Below are positions 1 to 8,039 of a DNA stretch of 64,000 nt, piece after piece. Position numbers and translations under genes: made by a program. The notes beneath the pieces are model-generated. The model had not been told where the DNA came from. It saw only the letters and a program-made list of their open reading frames with translations, and ran no database searches. This DNA is from an uncultured Rhodopila sp. (lineage in GTDB: Bacteria > Pseudomonadota > Alphaproteobacteria > Acetobacterales > Acetobacteraceae): positions 372,001 to 436,000 of the forward strand of contig NZ_CAJATU010000042.1 in assembly GCF_903944925.1 (NCBI RefSeq), written 5' to 3'. Each line of letters opens with the position of its first letter. Within the stretch, counting starts at the first letter, position 1.

Positions 1-125
1 GCGTCGCGCAATATCGCCTCGGTCGCCTTGTCGCGGACGAAGGCCCTGAACCGGGCGCGATCCGAACGGCCGGCATCATGCTCGGGCGATGGCGCGATGG
101 CCGCGAGATTGGGGATCACGGTCAT
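1..125 (-). CDS. cpaE: CpaE/TadZ-like pilus assembly protein, N-terminal fragment
   Basis: Only the first 41 codons are in the window; the gene runs off the left edge. The start ATG (125-123) overlaps the stop of the upstream cpaD-like gene as ATGA, so the two are translationally coupled. The visible residues (a short Pro/Ala leader, then RARFRAFVRDKATEAILRD) are compatible with the receiver-like N-terminus of CpaE, which localises the Tad pilus machine at the inner membrane. The assignment rests mainly on position directly after cpaC and cpaD in a cpa operon. The P-loop that would prove it lies outside the window. Confidence 0.5.
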   Translation of the reverse strand, partial: MTVIPNLAAIAPSPEHDAGRSDRARFRAFVRDKATEAILRD

Positions 126-424
126 TGCCCGCTTCCCCCGGTATTCGCACCGGTGCTGATCATCCTGATATCGGCAAGTCCGGTTGTTGCCAACGGTTTG
201 ACCTTGTCAGTCCGCAGCCGATCGATGGCGGCGGCGGCAAGCACGGCGGAGGTCCGGCCGTCGCCATGGCCATGATCGAGATCGGCCGGGTTGGCGATCA
301 TGGCCTGGAGGTTGGCTTCGTTCACGTGGGCCGGCTTCCAGGTGCCGGAGCTATACGACGGGTCCGCAATGTTCTGGCAGGCCGCCAGGCTCAACGCGAC
401 GAGGATCAGAAGTTTCGTCCGCAC
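122..424 (-). CDS. cpaD: CpaD-like pilus biogenesis lipoprotein
   Basis: A 100-residue lipoprotein with a basic N-terminus, a hydrophobic stretch and a lipobox ending at Cys16 (SLAAC). Residues 37-49 (ANLQAMIANPADL) and the following Asp/Gly-rich part match the conserved C-terminal block of CpaD, the outer-membrane-associated lipoprotein that assists the CpaC secretin in Tad pili. It is much shorter than classical CpaD (about 200 residues), so it keeps the lipid anchor and the conserved block but not the central domain. It starts 12 nt after cpaC and overlaps the next gene by 4 nt, which places it in the pilus operon. Confidence 0.7.
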   Translation of the reverse strand: MRTKLLILVALSLAACQNIADPSYSSGTWKPAHVNEANLQAMIANPADLDHGHGDGRTSAVLAAAAIDRLRTDKVKPLATTGLADIRMISTGANTGGSGQ

Positions 425-436
425 AACAGCCTCCTG

Positions 437-1834
437 TTAGTTAAGAATGAAACCGGCGTCGCCAGGCAGATGGGCGGAGATGACTTCCGGGGTGCCGCGG
501 CCCAACTGGCGGTTCAGGGTCACCCGTTCGAAGTCATGCGGTGCATGATAATCGTCGGTCGGCGCGCGCAACTGCCTGGGATCATCGACCGGACGCACGA
601 TATACGGCGTGATGATGATCACCAGTTCGGTGTCGTTACGCTGTATGTTGTCGGACCTGAACAGCGAGCCGATGAACGGCGCCTCGCCGATATAGGGCAG
701 ACCGTTGTTGCCAAGCGTGTTCTGCGCCGACAGCAGGCCGGCGATGGCGAAGCTCTGGCCGCTGCCGAGTTCCACGCTGGTGTCGGCGCGGCGGACGGTC
801 AGCGCGGGCACCGAGATCGTACTGTTGCCGACACCAAGCTGGATGGCGCCCTGGGTCGAGAGCTGACTGACCTCCGGCCTGACATGCAGGCTGATATGGT
901 CCGAGGCCAGGACAGTGGGAACGAAGGCGAGTGAGATGCCGTATTGCTTGTATTCGATGGTAATCGTGTTGTTCTGCTGCGCGACCGGGATCGGATATTC
1001 GCCGCCGGACAGGAAGCTGGCTGTTTCCCCGCTCATTGCGGTCAGGTTGGGCTCGGCCAGGATGGTAGCCAGGTTATCCGCGGCCAGCAGGTCCAGCACC
1101 GCGTCGATACTCGTGGTGCCGTCGTGATAGCCTGCCAGCAACTGATGCGCCGGGCTGGAGGGAGAATTGAACGGATCGAAGACCGCTGCGCCGAGGATGC
1201 CGTATTTGCCGATGGAGCCGAGCGCCGCCCAGTTGATCCCGAAGCGCCGGGTCACCTGGCGGGAGATTTCGGCGATGCGCACCCGCAGGTTGACCTGCAC
1301 GCTGGCGCCGACGGTCAACCGGTTGTCCAGGGCCATCTTTTCGCCGAGGAACCCCCTGGCGATGCTGTCCGCCTGCGCCGCCTCCGACGGATTGGCGACC
1401 TGGCCCGTCAGGGTCAATCCATTGACCGATGTCTGCACGGAGACGTTACTATGCGGCAACGCCTGGTGCAGCGCGGCCTGCGTCGCCGCGGCGCCGTAGG
1501 CGGAGGGCCGGACGGTCACCTCGTAGCGGCCAATGACGTTGCCGCCCTGATCCAGCGCGGCGATGGTGGTGCGGCCGGGGGCGACGCCGAAGACGAACAC
1601 GCTGGTGGGGCTGGCGGGGCGGACTTCGGCCACCTTCGGATCTGCCGCGAACAGGTTGGTGATGGCTCGCCCGGTCTGGATCACCTGGCCGGAACCGGCA
1701 TCGATCGTCAGGGACGTCGGTGCGGCGGCCTGCGATCGCGGCGCCATCTGGCCGGGGGACATCGGGGTCTGGGCGAAGGCCGGTGCGGCTGTCAACGACA
1801 AGCCGCAGAACAGCAGGGGAAAGAGCGAGCGCAT
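437..1834 (-). CDS. cpaC: CpaC/RcpA secretin, outer-membrane channel of the Tad pilus
   Basis: 465 residues. A signal peptide (residues 1-21, ending APAFA) is followed by a pilus-formation N-terminal domain (about 38-110), a BON-like segment (about 112-180) and a type II/III secretin domain (about 230-415) with the strand-rich run GGEYPIPVAQQ and a YGISLAFVPTVL element typical of the secretin core. The family forms the ring through which the Flp pilus leaves the cell. The start overlaps the cpaB stop by one base (TAATG), showing operon coupling. The length is normal for the family. There is no sign of disruption. Confidence 0.92.
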   Translation of the reverse strand: MRSLFPLLFCGLSLTAAPAFAQTPMSPGQMAPRSQAAAPTSLTIDAGSGQVIQTGRAITNLFAADPKVAEVRPASPTSVFVFGVAPGRTTIAALDQGGNVIGRYEVTVRPSAYGAAATQAALHQALPHSNVSVQTSVNGLTLTGQVANPSEAAQADSIARGFLGEKMALDNRLTVGASVQVNLRVRIAEISRQVTRRFGINWAALGSIGKYGILGAAVFDPFNSPSSPAHQLLAGYHDGTTSIDAVLDLLAADNLATILAEPNLTAMSGETASFLSGGEYPIPVAQQNNTITIEYKQYGISLAFVPTVLASDHISLHVRPEVSQLSTQGAIQLGVGNSTISVPALTVRRADTSVELGSGQSFAIAGLLSAQNTLGNNGLPYIGEAPFIGSLFRSDNIQRNDTELVIIITPYIVRPVDDPRQLRAPTDDYHAPHDFERVTLNRQLGRGTPEVISAHLPGDAGFILN

Positions 1835-2712
1835 TAGTAGTGGTACTCCACGGCGTTGGCCTGCGGCCCGGTGAACAGGTGGATGGTCGTGTCGGGATTG
1901 CGCGGCGAGGCGCGGAACGCGGCGGACACGTCGCTGCTCCAGACCAGGCTGTCGGAGGCGGCCGAAGCGACCACCGGATGATCCTCCGCCACCGGCGCGG
2001 GCTCGCTGGCCGAGCGGACCACCACCGCGAGGTGACCCAGGGTCGCCGCGACCGAGACCTTCTCGGCCTCTTTGGCCAGGACTTCGATCGTCACCGTGCG
2101 GGCGACGATGTTGTTGCTGAGCGCGGTGCCCGGCGCGACGCCTTCGGTCATGTGCTGGTCGACCGCGATGACCCGGGCGTTCTGGATGACCGTCTCACCC
2201 ACCACCCGGCGGCCGATCGGCGCGGTCGCATCCTCGATTTTCTGGGTCAGGATCACATCGACGCGGTCACCCGGCCAGATCAGCCCGGCGGTGCCGCTGA
2301 CGGCGTCAACGCCGATGGTGGCGGCACGGCTGCCCGGCGACAGCACCGCCGCGAGGAAGCCCCGCTCACCCGGGCGGACCACATCGTCGTGCAGTATCGG
2401 CTGCCCGGGTTCGATCTGATGGCGAACCATGGCGCCCTGGATGGCGGCCCGCGTGTCCAGGCTGTCGACCCAGGCGCCGGCCGGCACTTCCGCCGGCAGC
2501 ACGGTCTTGGAGACGACATCGTCCGGCAGCAGCAGCGTCCCGCCTCGGATGACACGCGCCGACGCGAGGATCTGGGCTTTGGGAGCGACGACTTCCTGCG
2601 GGGCGGCGATCTGAACCGGCGCCGGGGCGGGCCGCAGTCCGACGACCACGGTGACCGCAATCCCCGCGAGACCAAGACCGATCAGCAAGAACAATGCTAT
2701 ACGGACTGCCAT
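1834..2712 (-). CDS. cpaB: CpaB/RcpC pilus assembly protein
   Basis: 292 residues from ATG 2712. This start has AGGTG 5 nt upstream and lies 8 nt after the cpaA stop; a longer reading frame to 2763 would overlap cpaA. An N-terminal membrane anchor (AVRIALFLLIGLGLAG) is followed by an SAF domain (ASARVIRGGTLLLPDDVV region) and an RcpC-type C-terminal domain. CpaB is a periplasmic protein that works with the CpaC secretin in Flp pilus export. Order cpaA-cpaB-cpaC is that of Caulobacter-type loci. Confidence 0.9.
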   Translation of the reverse strand: MAVRIALFLLIGLGLAGIAVTVVVGLRPAPAPVQIAAPQEVVAPKAQILASARVIRGGTLLLPDDVVSKTVLPAEVPAGAWVDSLDTRAAIQGAMVRHQIEPGQPILHDDVVRPGERGFLAAVLSPGSRAATIGVDAVSGTAGLIWPGDRVDVILTQKIEDATAPIGRRVVGETVIQNARVIAVDQHMTEGVAPGTALSNNIVARTVTIEVLAKEAEKVSVAATLGHLAVVVRSASEPAPVAEDHPVVASAASDSLVWSSDVSAAFRASPRNPDTTIHLFTGPQANAVEYHY

Positions 2713-2719
2713 GTTACAC

Positions 2720-3220
2720 CTAGCTCGGGAAAAGGGTGAAAAGACCGCCAGCCGCGATCGCAACGGCGTACGGCAGCGGACCGCGTCTGTGGATGCGCCA
2801 GACCTCGGCCTTCAGCAGGCGGGGCAGGAAGCCCGTCCGCGGACCGGCCAGGGGGCGATGCAAAAGCCTGGACAAAGCGATATAGAGAACGGCGAGAACG
2901 CCGCCCGCGAGCGATATCGCGATGATCAGCGATCCAACATTCGCCGGTGCGACCGCGACGGACGCCGCGCCGAGCAGCTTGACATCGGCTCCGCCCAGCC
3001 ATCCCCGGCGCCACATCAAAGCAGCGGTGAAGAACACGAGCAGGCCCCAGCCGATGGCAGTAAACGGGTTACCTATGACTGTATGCAGAATAATACCGCA
3101 CGCAAGGATTGCGATAGAGACCCAGTTGGGCACCAGCCGTGTCGCGATATCGCGCAATGCGGCAAAAACCAAAAGAGCGGCAACCGCGGCGTTGAGGCAA
3201 TATAGACTGCCGGAGTGCAT
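2720..3220 (-). CDS. cpaA: CpaA prepilin peptidase (A24 family)
   Basis: A 166-residue integral membrane aspartyl protease that cleaves the leader of the Flp prepilin. The two catalytic aspartates expected for the A24 family are visible: Asp24 in ALRDIATRLVPN, and Asp79 in the GGADVKLLG motif. Several hydrophobic helices surround them. The N-methylation domain of longer PilD-type enzymes is absent, as is usual for CpaA/TadV. It lies between flp and cpaB, so enzyme and substrate are adjacent. Confidence 0.9.
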   Translation of the reverse strand: MHSGSLYCLNAAVAALLVFAALRDIATRLVPNWVSIAILACGIILHTVIGNPFTAIGWGLLVFFTAALMWRRGWLGGADVKLLGAASVAVAPANVGSLIIAISLAGGVLAVLYIALSRLLHRPLAGPRTGFLPRLLKAEVWRIHRRGPLPYAVAIAAGGLFTLFPS

Positions 3221-3288
3221 TGAAAGAACCTGTCGGTCTGAACAGAGCGCGGGCTTTAATTGACGGTAGCTTCTAACAAGCCGTTGGC

Positions 3289-3315
3289 GGGGCGCCGGAC
3301 AGCTCCGTACGCCCC
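3289..3315 (-). terminator. GC hairpin between flp and cpaA
   Basis: GGGGCG (3289-3294) pairs with CGCCCC (3310-3315) in the 106-nt gap after the flp stop on the minus strand. No uridine run follows, so it looks more like an attenuator or mRNA-stabilising hairpin that would let pilin be made in excess over the assembly genes than a full terminator. This is inference from position and pairing only. Confidence 0.3.
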
Positions 3316-3326
3316 GAGCCTCCAGC

Positions 3327-3527
3327 TTAGGTGGCCAGGCCGCCGATGACGGTGCTCATGGTGCTGAAGAAGTTGGAAAGCGAGGTTCCGAACTTCGTCA
3401 CACCGACGATCACCGCAACCGCGATGAACGACACGAGCAGCGCGTACTCAAGGGCGCCGGCCGCATCGCGGTCTTCGTTCAGGGCGGAGATATAGAGAGC
3501 GATGGAGGACTTAATGGTGGACAGCAT
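3327..3527 (-). CDS. flp: Flp/Fap-type pilin
   Basis: A 66-residue prepilin: a charged leader (residues 1-24), the EY signature at Glu27-Tyr28, then a hydrophobic helix (about 29-44) and a short polar C-terminus. AGGAG lies 9 nt before the ATG. Flp pilins are the major subunit of Tad pili and are cut by CpaA, encoded next door. Odd feature: in most Flp pilins the cleavage Gly is five residues before the Glu (GATAIEY type), but here the Gly (Gly24) is only three residues before it and the -1 position is Ala23. Either processing shifts or Ala is accepted at -1. Confidence 0.88.
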   Translation of the reverse strand: MLSTIKSSIALYISALNEDRDAAGALEYALLVSFIAVAVIVGVTKFGTSLSNFFSTMSTVIGGLAT

Positions 3528-4193
3528 GGTTTTGGCTCCTGTTGCACGTTGACTTGGGAATACCGGCGTATTCTTTGGCTGTCGGCATCCGTTACATCCG
3601 ATCGGCTGGCGGGGGGTTTCTCATTACTCCCGGCGCCATCGCTCGGTGCGACTGATATGACTGGAACAAGGACGAATTCGAACTGAATTAAGCGTGAGAG
3701 TTTTCCCGCCCACGCGATCCTCGTCGCTTAATGAGACTGGCCCGGCAGCGCACAGAGCCATCCGGGGGATTCATTTAGAACGCTGATAGATAAAGAAAAA
3801 ACCCGAAGGCGCAGGCGATGGCCGGCTCGCACCCGGCTCCATCCAGCGATCACGAAAACGGAAATTATTGGAAAACGGTCAAAATTTACACGCCACTGTG
3901 ACAGTTCCATGGCGATTTCCGATGGCTGCCAGTATCAAACGCGTTATCAGAAATACAGCTACAGTACAACTGCATGTTATCCGGCGCGGGAAAACCGGCT
4001 TCTTCAGCAAAATGTCATCGTAATCCCCGCCCGGCAAGCCAAACCGGACTACAGGTCTCCTCGCCGCACATAATCGTCACCGGCACACAGTTGTTTGAAG
4101 ACGACGATGATAGGTAAATCTTGCAGTTGTGTACCTATTTCGTGAATATCACTTTGAGATCGCGAGTCTCAGCCGGTTCGGAAAGGAATTGCC
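3528..4193. other. Intergenic region between divergent flp and tadD-like genes
   Basis: 666 bases that must hold the promoter of the pilus operon (leftward) and of the TPR lipoprotein (rightward). It is more AT-rich than the flanking genes. No convincing sigma-54 or strong sigma-70 site was found for the leftward direction. A possible rightward promoter is listed separately. A 60-codon frame at 3728-3910 on the minus strand has no protein character. Confidence 0.6.
4111..4149 (+). promoter_or_regulatory. Possible promoter with overlapping inverted repeat upstream of tadD-like gene
   Basis: TTGCAG (4121-4126) and GAATAT (4144-4149) are separated by 17 bases, an acceptable but weak -35/-10 pair 45 bases before the start codon. 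A perfect inverted repeat, TAGGTA (4111-4116) and TACCTA (4132-4137), brackets the -35 box and could be an operator. Both are pattern-level calls only. Confidence 0.3.
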
Positions 4194-5039
4194 ATGACAT
4201 ACGCCGCATACACGGGCAGGCCGTCCAAGCCGTCGCCCCTCATCGCCACCCTGCTCGGCGCCCTGCTGCTGACCGGATGCAGTACGTCTTCAAATAAGGC
4301 CGCCAGGAACGACGCCGAAACCCGTGCGCGGCTGGCCCAATTGACCGATGGAGAGGGCAACCCCGAGGCGCAACTCGCTCGCCTGGGCGAAGCCGCCGCA
4401 CGCGACCGCAGCGATGCCGCGTTGCAAAAGCGCTACGCAACCGCGCTGGCCAAGGCGGGCCGCAACGCCGAAGCGCTCGACGTCGCTCTGCCCATATATG
4501 GCCGCGACCAGCGCGATGCCGATCTCGGGCTGCTGATCGGGCGATTGTATGTCCGCCTGGACAACGGGGGAGCAGCCGTCCCGGTCTACCAGGAGGTCGT
4601 GGCGCATGACGCCGGCAACCTGGAGGCGCTGAACGGCCTCGGCATCGCCGAGGTCATGCAGCGATCCTACCCGGATGCGGAAGCCACGTTCCACCAGGCG
4701 GTCGCGGTCGCACCAGCGGATGCAGCCTCCCGCAACAACCTGGCGCTCGCCCTGACGCTCGAGCACAAATCCGACGAGGCGATCGGCATCCTGGAAACGC
4801 TGTGGAAGGAAGATAGCACGTCGCGGCGGGTTCGAACCAACCTGGCAATGGCCTATGTCGCTGCCGGAGACCGCGACAAGGCGGCCGCATTGCTATCGCC
4901 GGTCATGGCTCAGGCGGATGTTGAAAAGTCGATCAGTTCGTATGCCCAACTCGCGGGCGAGGCGCAGCCCGCTCCCGCGCAGGTCGCGGCAAGCGTGCCG
5001 ACCCGGACCGCCGGCAAAACCAGGCCGCCGGGAGGCTGA
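4194..5039 (+). CDS. TadD-like TPR lipoprotein
   Basis: 281 residues. The N-terminus is a lipoprotein signal ending at Cys29 (LLTGC). The body is a run of TPR-type helix pairs (about 75-250; for example LEALNGLGIAEVMQRSYPDA and ASRNNLALALTLEHKSDEA) and ends in an Ala/Pro-rich tail. AAGGAA precedes the ATG. TadD is the TPR pilotin-like lipoprotein of Tad systems that helps place the secretin. Divergent location beside flp supports that role, though TPR lipoproteins are common and sequence alone does not prove it. Confidence 0.75.
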   Translation: MTYAAYTGRPSKPSPLIATLLGALLLTGCSTSSNKAARNDAETRARLAQLTDGEGNPEAQLARLGEAAARDRSDAALQKRYATALAKAGRNAEALDVALPIYGRDQRDADLGLLIGRLYVRLDNGGAAVPVYQEVVAHDAGNLEALNGLGIAEVMQRSYPDAEATFHQAVAVAPADAASRNNLALALTLEHKSDEAIGILETLWKEDSTSRRVRTNLAMAYVAAGDRDKAAALLSPVMAQADVEKSISSYAQLAGEAQPAPAQVAASVPTRTAGKTRPPGG

Positions 5040-5043
5040 CGGG

Positions 5044-6015
5044 TCACCGCGACAGGTCGTACACCCGCGTCTCGCCGAAGCCGTGCGTCGTGAATGTATC
5101 AGCGTCGATGGCCGCCTCGCGCAACGCCTCGGCCAGCGCCTCCTGCGGCGCGCCGATGGCCTCATCGGTGAGTTGGAACGTGCCGAAATGCATGCCGATG
5201 GAGCGGCGGGCGGCCAGGTCGAGATGCGCCTGCACCGCTTCGGCCGGGTTCATATGCGCCGCCTGCATGAACCACCGCGGCTCATACGCGCCGATGGGCA
5301 GCAACGCGACATCCGGCGGTCCGAGGCGGGCGGCTATCTCCCGCCAGTGCGGGCCGAACCCGGAATCGCCGGCGAACAGAATCCGGCCGTCCGGGGCGCG
5401 GATCATGAATCCGCCCCACAATGTCCGATTGCGGTCGAACGGCGTGCGCGCCGAGAAATGCCGGGCCGGAGTCGCGGTGAAACGCAGGACGCCGTGGGCG
5501 GCCTCCTGCCACCAATCCAATTCGGTCGCGTGGATGCCCTGCCTCGCCAACAAAGGCGCGTTGCCGAGTGTCGTGACGATGCGCGGTGCATGGCGGCGCT
5601 GAAGCTCGCGCAATGTCGGCAGGTCCATATGATCGTAGTGATTGTGCGACAGCAGCACCACGTCGGGGCGCGGCAGGTCTTCCAGGGCGATACCCGGCGG
5701 TCGAATCCGCTCCGGCCCCACCCCGGACAGCGGTGAGCAGCGCCGGCTGAAGATCGGGTCCGTCAGCACGACGGCGCCGGGCAGCCGGATCAGGACGCTG
5801 GCGTGGTTGATGAAGCTGATCGCGGCAGTCCCCGGCCGGACGGAAGCGGGCGGCGGGGGGAACACCGGATCGGCCGCCGGACGCTGCCAGGGGCTGCGCT
5901 CACCCAGCAGGCGCCAGCGCAGCACCTGACGCAGTCCACGTGGTTCGCCGGATGCGCCCGGGTTGAAGAAGCGGTGGCCGTCATAATGGTCTGAAAGCGG
6001 GAAGTTCCGGTTCAT
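5044..6015 (-). CDS. Metallo-beta-lactamase-fold hydrolase (NAPE-PLD/UlaG-like)
   Basis: 323 residues from ATG 6015, where the conserved N-terminus (FPLSDHYDGHRFFNPG) begins. The metal-binding motif HxHxDH is present as SHNHYDHMD, followed by further His/Asp ligands (PARHFSART, FAGDSGFG, MHFGTFQL). The FFNP opening and the W-rich middle match the family that includes N-acyl-phosphatidylethanolamine phospholipase D and bacterial relatives. The bacterial substrate is unknown. It converges on the tadD-like gene, with only 4 bases between the stops. Confidence 0.85.
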   Translation of the reverse strand: MNRNFPLSDHYDGHRFFNPGASGEPRGLRQVLRWRLLGERSPWQRPAADPVFPPPPASVRPGTAAISFINHASVLIRLPGAVVLTDPIFSRRCSPLSGVGPERIRPPGIALEDLPRPDVVLLSHNHYDHMDLPTLRELQRRHAPRIVTTLGNAPLLARQGIHATELDWWQEAAHGVLRFTATPARHFSARTPFDRNRTLWGGFMIRAPDGRILFAGDSGFGPHWREIAARLGPPDVALLPIGAYEPRWFMQAAHMNPAEAVQAHLDLAARRSIGMHFGTFQLTDEAIGAPQEALAEALREAAIDADTFTTHGFGETRVYDLSR

Positions 6016-6058
6016 CGGGCGCGCCTGGCATGTCTGAATGGCGGTTGCCCGCCACAGC

Positions 6059-6090
6059 AAAAAAAACGGCGGTGCCCTGAGGCACCGCCG
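6059..6090 (-). terminator. Rho-independent terminator
   Basis: CGGCGGTGCC (6067-6076) and GGCACCGCCG (6081-6090) form a perfect 10-bp stem with a CTGA loop. The A-run at 6059-6066 becomes a run of U on leftward transcripts, so it terminates minus-strand RNA just upstream of the metallo-hydrolase gene. Confidence 0.85.
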
Positions 6091-6145
6091 AAGTTTAGGG
6101 AGGAAACGTCCAAGAAAGCAGTGCGCCTAAGCGCGGTCTGCGAGA
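6059..6145 (-). ncRNA. Candidate small RNA with CU-rich loop and intrinsic terminator
   Basis: Reading leftward, a short non-coding stretch ends in a perfect 10-bp hairpin followed by eight U. Just before it is a single-stranded segment GGACGUUUCCUCCCUAAAC (complement of 6093-6111), whose UUUCCUCCCU core is complementary to Shine-Dalgarno sequences, as in the CCUCC-loop sRNAs of alphaproteobacteria. No coding frame accounts for the terminator: the gene to the right is on the other strand and the gene to the left starts downstream of it. The 5' end is a guess; TTGCAT (complement of 6171-6176) with a weak -10 about 17 bases further on would give an RNA of roughly 80-90 nt. Confidence 0.45.
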
Positions 6146-6412
6146 CAAAGAATGGGCGTCGCATGCGCGGCATGCAAGAGATTTTTGCTGCGTCGCAGCA
6201 TTTTGTTAGCGCTACCAGGGAAGCCTGTGGCGAAACGGCAACAGCCGCTGGCCAGCGAAGGTCACACCCGGACAACTAGCCGAGAATTGCGCGGACAAAC
6301 CCGGACGAATGTCAGGGCAACACCTATGCGTTTCGAAAGCCGCGTCCATAATGGCGGAATGCAAAACTGTGATTCACGATGGCGCGCGACTCCAGCCGCC
6401 AAAACAGGCGCC

Positions 6413-6976
6413 ATGATCCGCGGCTTGACCGTGGCGGCGGTGCTCGTGGCTTCTGTCGCCGCCGCGCGGGCGGCGGAACTGGCTGGTGTCACGATGCCGG
6501 ACTCCCGGGTCGTCGATGGCACCCGGCTGACGCTGAACGGCATCGGATTGCGCACGTATTCCATCCTCGGGATAAAGATCTACGTCGCCGGCCTGTATCT
6601 ACAGACTCGCAGCAGCAGCGCCGAGGCCATCCTGGCCTCGCCCGAAACCAAGGTGCTGGCGATCCGGTTTCTCCGCGACGTCAGTGCGGAGGACGCCCAT
6701 AAATCCTGGCGCAACGGCTTTGCCAACAATTGCCGCCCGCCGGAATGCTCGGTCGATCAGCAGGACGTGGAGCGGTTCATCGCCCGGGTCCCCGCCGTCC
6801 ATGATGGCGATGAAAGCATGATCGTTTTCACCACGAAGGGGGCTCGGCTGACGATCAACGGGCAACTGATGGGCGATATCAACGATCCGCACTTCGCCGG
6901 TGTGCTGCTGCGCACTTTCCTCGGCCCGGCACCGCCGACAGCGCGGCTGAAGCGCGAACTGCTGGGTCAGGAGTAG
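6413..6976 (+). CDS. Exported chalcone-isomerase-like domain protein
   Basis: 187 residues from ATG 6413, chosen because it begins a clean signal peptide (MIRGLTVAAVLVASVAAARA); a longer frame upstream is not protein-like and runs toward the sRNA. The mature part (LTLNGIGLRTYSILGIKIYVAGLYL, FLRDVSAEDAHKSWRNGF, FTTKGARLTINGQLMG) matches the chalcone-isomerase-like domain of bacterial periplasmic proteins. These have the fold of plant chalcone isomerase but no known flavonoid activity, and may bind lipids. The gene stands alone between an sRNA candidate and a lipoprotein gene. Confidence 0.75.
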   Translation: MIRGLTVAAVLVASVAAARAAELAGVTMPDSRVVDGTRLTLNGIGLRTYSILGIKIYVAGLYLQTRSSSAEAILASPETKVLAIRFLRDVSAEDAHKSWRNGFANNCRPPECSVDQQDVERFIARVPAVHDGDESMIVFTTKGARLTINGQLMGDINDPHFAGVLLRTFLGPAPPTARLKRELLGQE

Positions 6977-7134
6977 CGGCGTCATCACGGATTTACAAGC
7001 GCCATCAACCGGTTAGCCTGCCGGTCGGACGCGGTGTGATATCATTGCGCTAAGGGGCCTTGAGTCGCTCACGGTCTAAAGAGCATATTCCGCCGCGCCC
7101 TCAACCACCAGCACCTGACGGGAAGCCTTTTTTG

Positions 7135-7749
7135 ATGCGTGGTATCGCCCTGCTCTGCTTTGCGCTGACCCTCAGCGGCTGTGGTTACAACACCTGGTGG
7201 AACCCCCCGTTGACGGGCGGTTACAATCCGAACCGGCCGGTCGATAACAGCGAGAACGTTAATCGCGTCCTGGGCGGCGACCCGGCGGTGGAGCCGCTGA
7301 CGACCGAACCCGGCGATATCTGGCCGGGGCCCCTGCCGCCGGCGCCGACGCTGAAGGATCTGGAGTCGCAGGGCGGATTGACGCCGCAGCCGGAAGCGCC
7401 GGTTCCGGGTTCTCCGCTGAATCGCGGCACCATGCCGTCGATTTCGCCGAACCCGAGCAACGGAAGCTCGACCCCGCCCGGGAGCAGCCAGCCTGGTCTG
7501 CCGCCGCTGAACCCGGCGCCGCCGCTGTCCAGCTACGCGGCGCCGCCGGCCGCGCCGCCGCCGCGCACGCCGGGCGGACAGGTGATCCAGACCCCGAGCG
7601 GGCCTGCCGTGACCACGGGCGGCGGTCCGGGGTATCAGACGACGATATCGCCGGGCGGCGGGCAGTCGATCGTCGTGCCGAACGGCAACGGGACCAGCAC
7701 GGTGATCCACGGGGATGGCCGGATCGAGACGATCCCGACGCCGAAGTGA
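7135..7749 (+). CDS. Proline/glycine-rich lipoprotein of unknown function
   Basis: 204 residues from ATG 7135, with GGGAAG upstream. The signal peptide MRGIALLCFALTLSGC ends in a lipobox at Cys16. The mature protein is low-complexity: NPxxPVDN near the start, then long Pro/Gly/Ser/Ala runs, and a C-terminal part with repeated Gly-Thr/Ile-Val strand-like units (VIQTPSG, QTTISPGGGQSIVVPNGNG). A TTG start at 7060 would add 25 residues and spoil the signal peptide. Probably an envelope lipoprotein; no enzymatic motif is visible. Confidence 0.7.
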   Translation: MRGIALLCFALTLSGCGYNTWWNPPLTGGYNPNRPVDNSENVNRVLGGDPAVEPLTTEPGDIWPGPLPPAPTLKDLESQGGLTPQPEAPVPGSPLNRGTMPSISPNPSNGSSTPPGSSQPGLPPLNPAPPLSSYAAPPAAPPPRTPGGQVIQTPSGPAVTTGGGPGYQTTISPGGGQSIVVPNGNGTSTVIHGDGRIETIPTPK

Positions 7750-7775
7750 CGGGTTCGGGCGCTATATAGGTGGGC

Positions 7776-8039
7776 ATGAGCGAGCCGATACGGGTGCTGT
7801 ATTTTGCCTGGCTGCGCGAACGCGTCGGCGTCGCGCAGGAGGAGATCGCGCTGCCGGAGGGGGTTGCAACGGTCACGGCGCTGATCGATCACCTGTCGGC
7901 GCGCGATGGGCGGCATGCTGCCGCGTTCCGCGATCGGCGGACCGTGCGCTGCGCGGTGAACCAGGAATTCGCGGACCTGTCGAGCGCGGTGCGGCCGGGG
8001 GACGAGGTCGGGTTTTTCCCGCCGGTGACCGGGGGATAG
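7776..8039 (+). CDS. moaD: MoaD, molybdopterin synthase small subunit
   Basis: 87 residues with a ubiquitin-like fold pattern (IRVLYFAWLRERVGVAQEEIALP, VRCAVNQEFADLSSAVRPGDEVGFFPPVTGG) and the essential C-terminal Gly-Gly that becomes the thiocarboxylate sulfur donor. ATG 7776 is preferred over GTG 7770. It lies 26 nt after the lipoprotein gene. No moaE follows here; moaB lies far away at 62020. Confidence 0.9.
   Translation: MSEPIRVLYFAWLRERVGVAQEEIALPEGVATVTALIDHLSARDGRHAAAFRDRRTVRCAVNQEFADLSSAVRPGDEVGFFPPVTGG

Noticed and set aside
3728..3910. A 60-codon minus-strand frame between flp and the tadD-like gene
   Set aside because: No ribosome site, no recognisable composition, and it lies in a region expected to hold two promoters.
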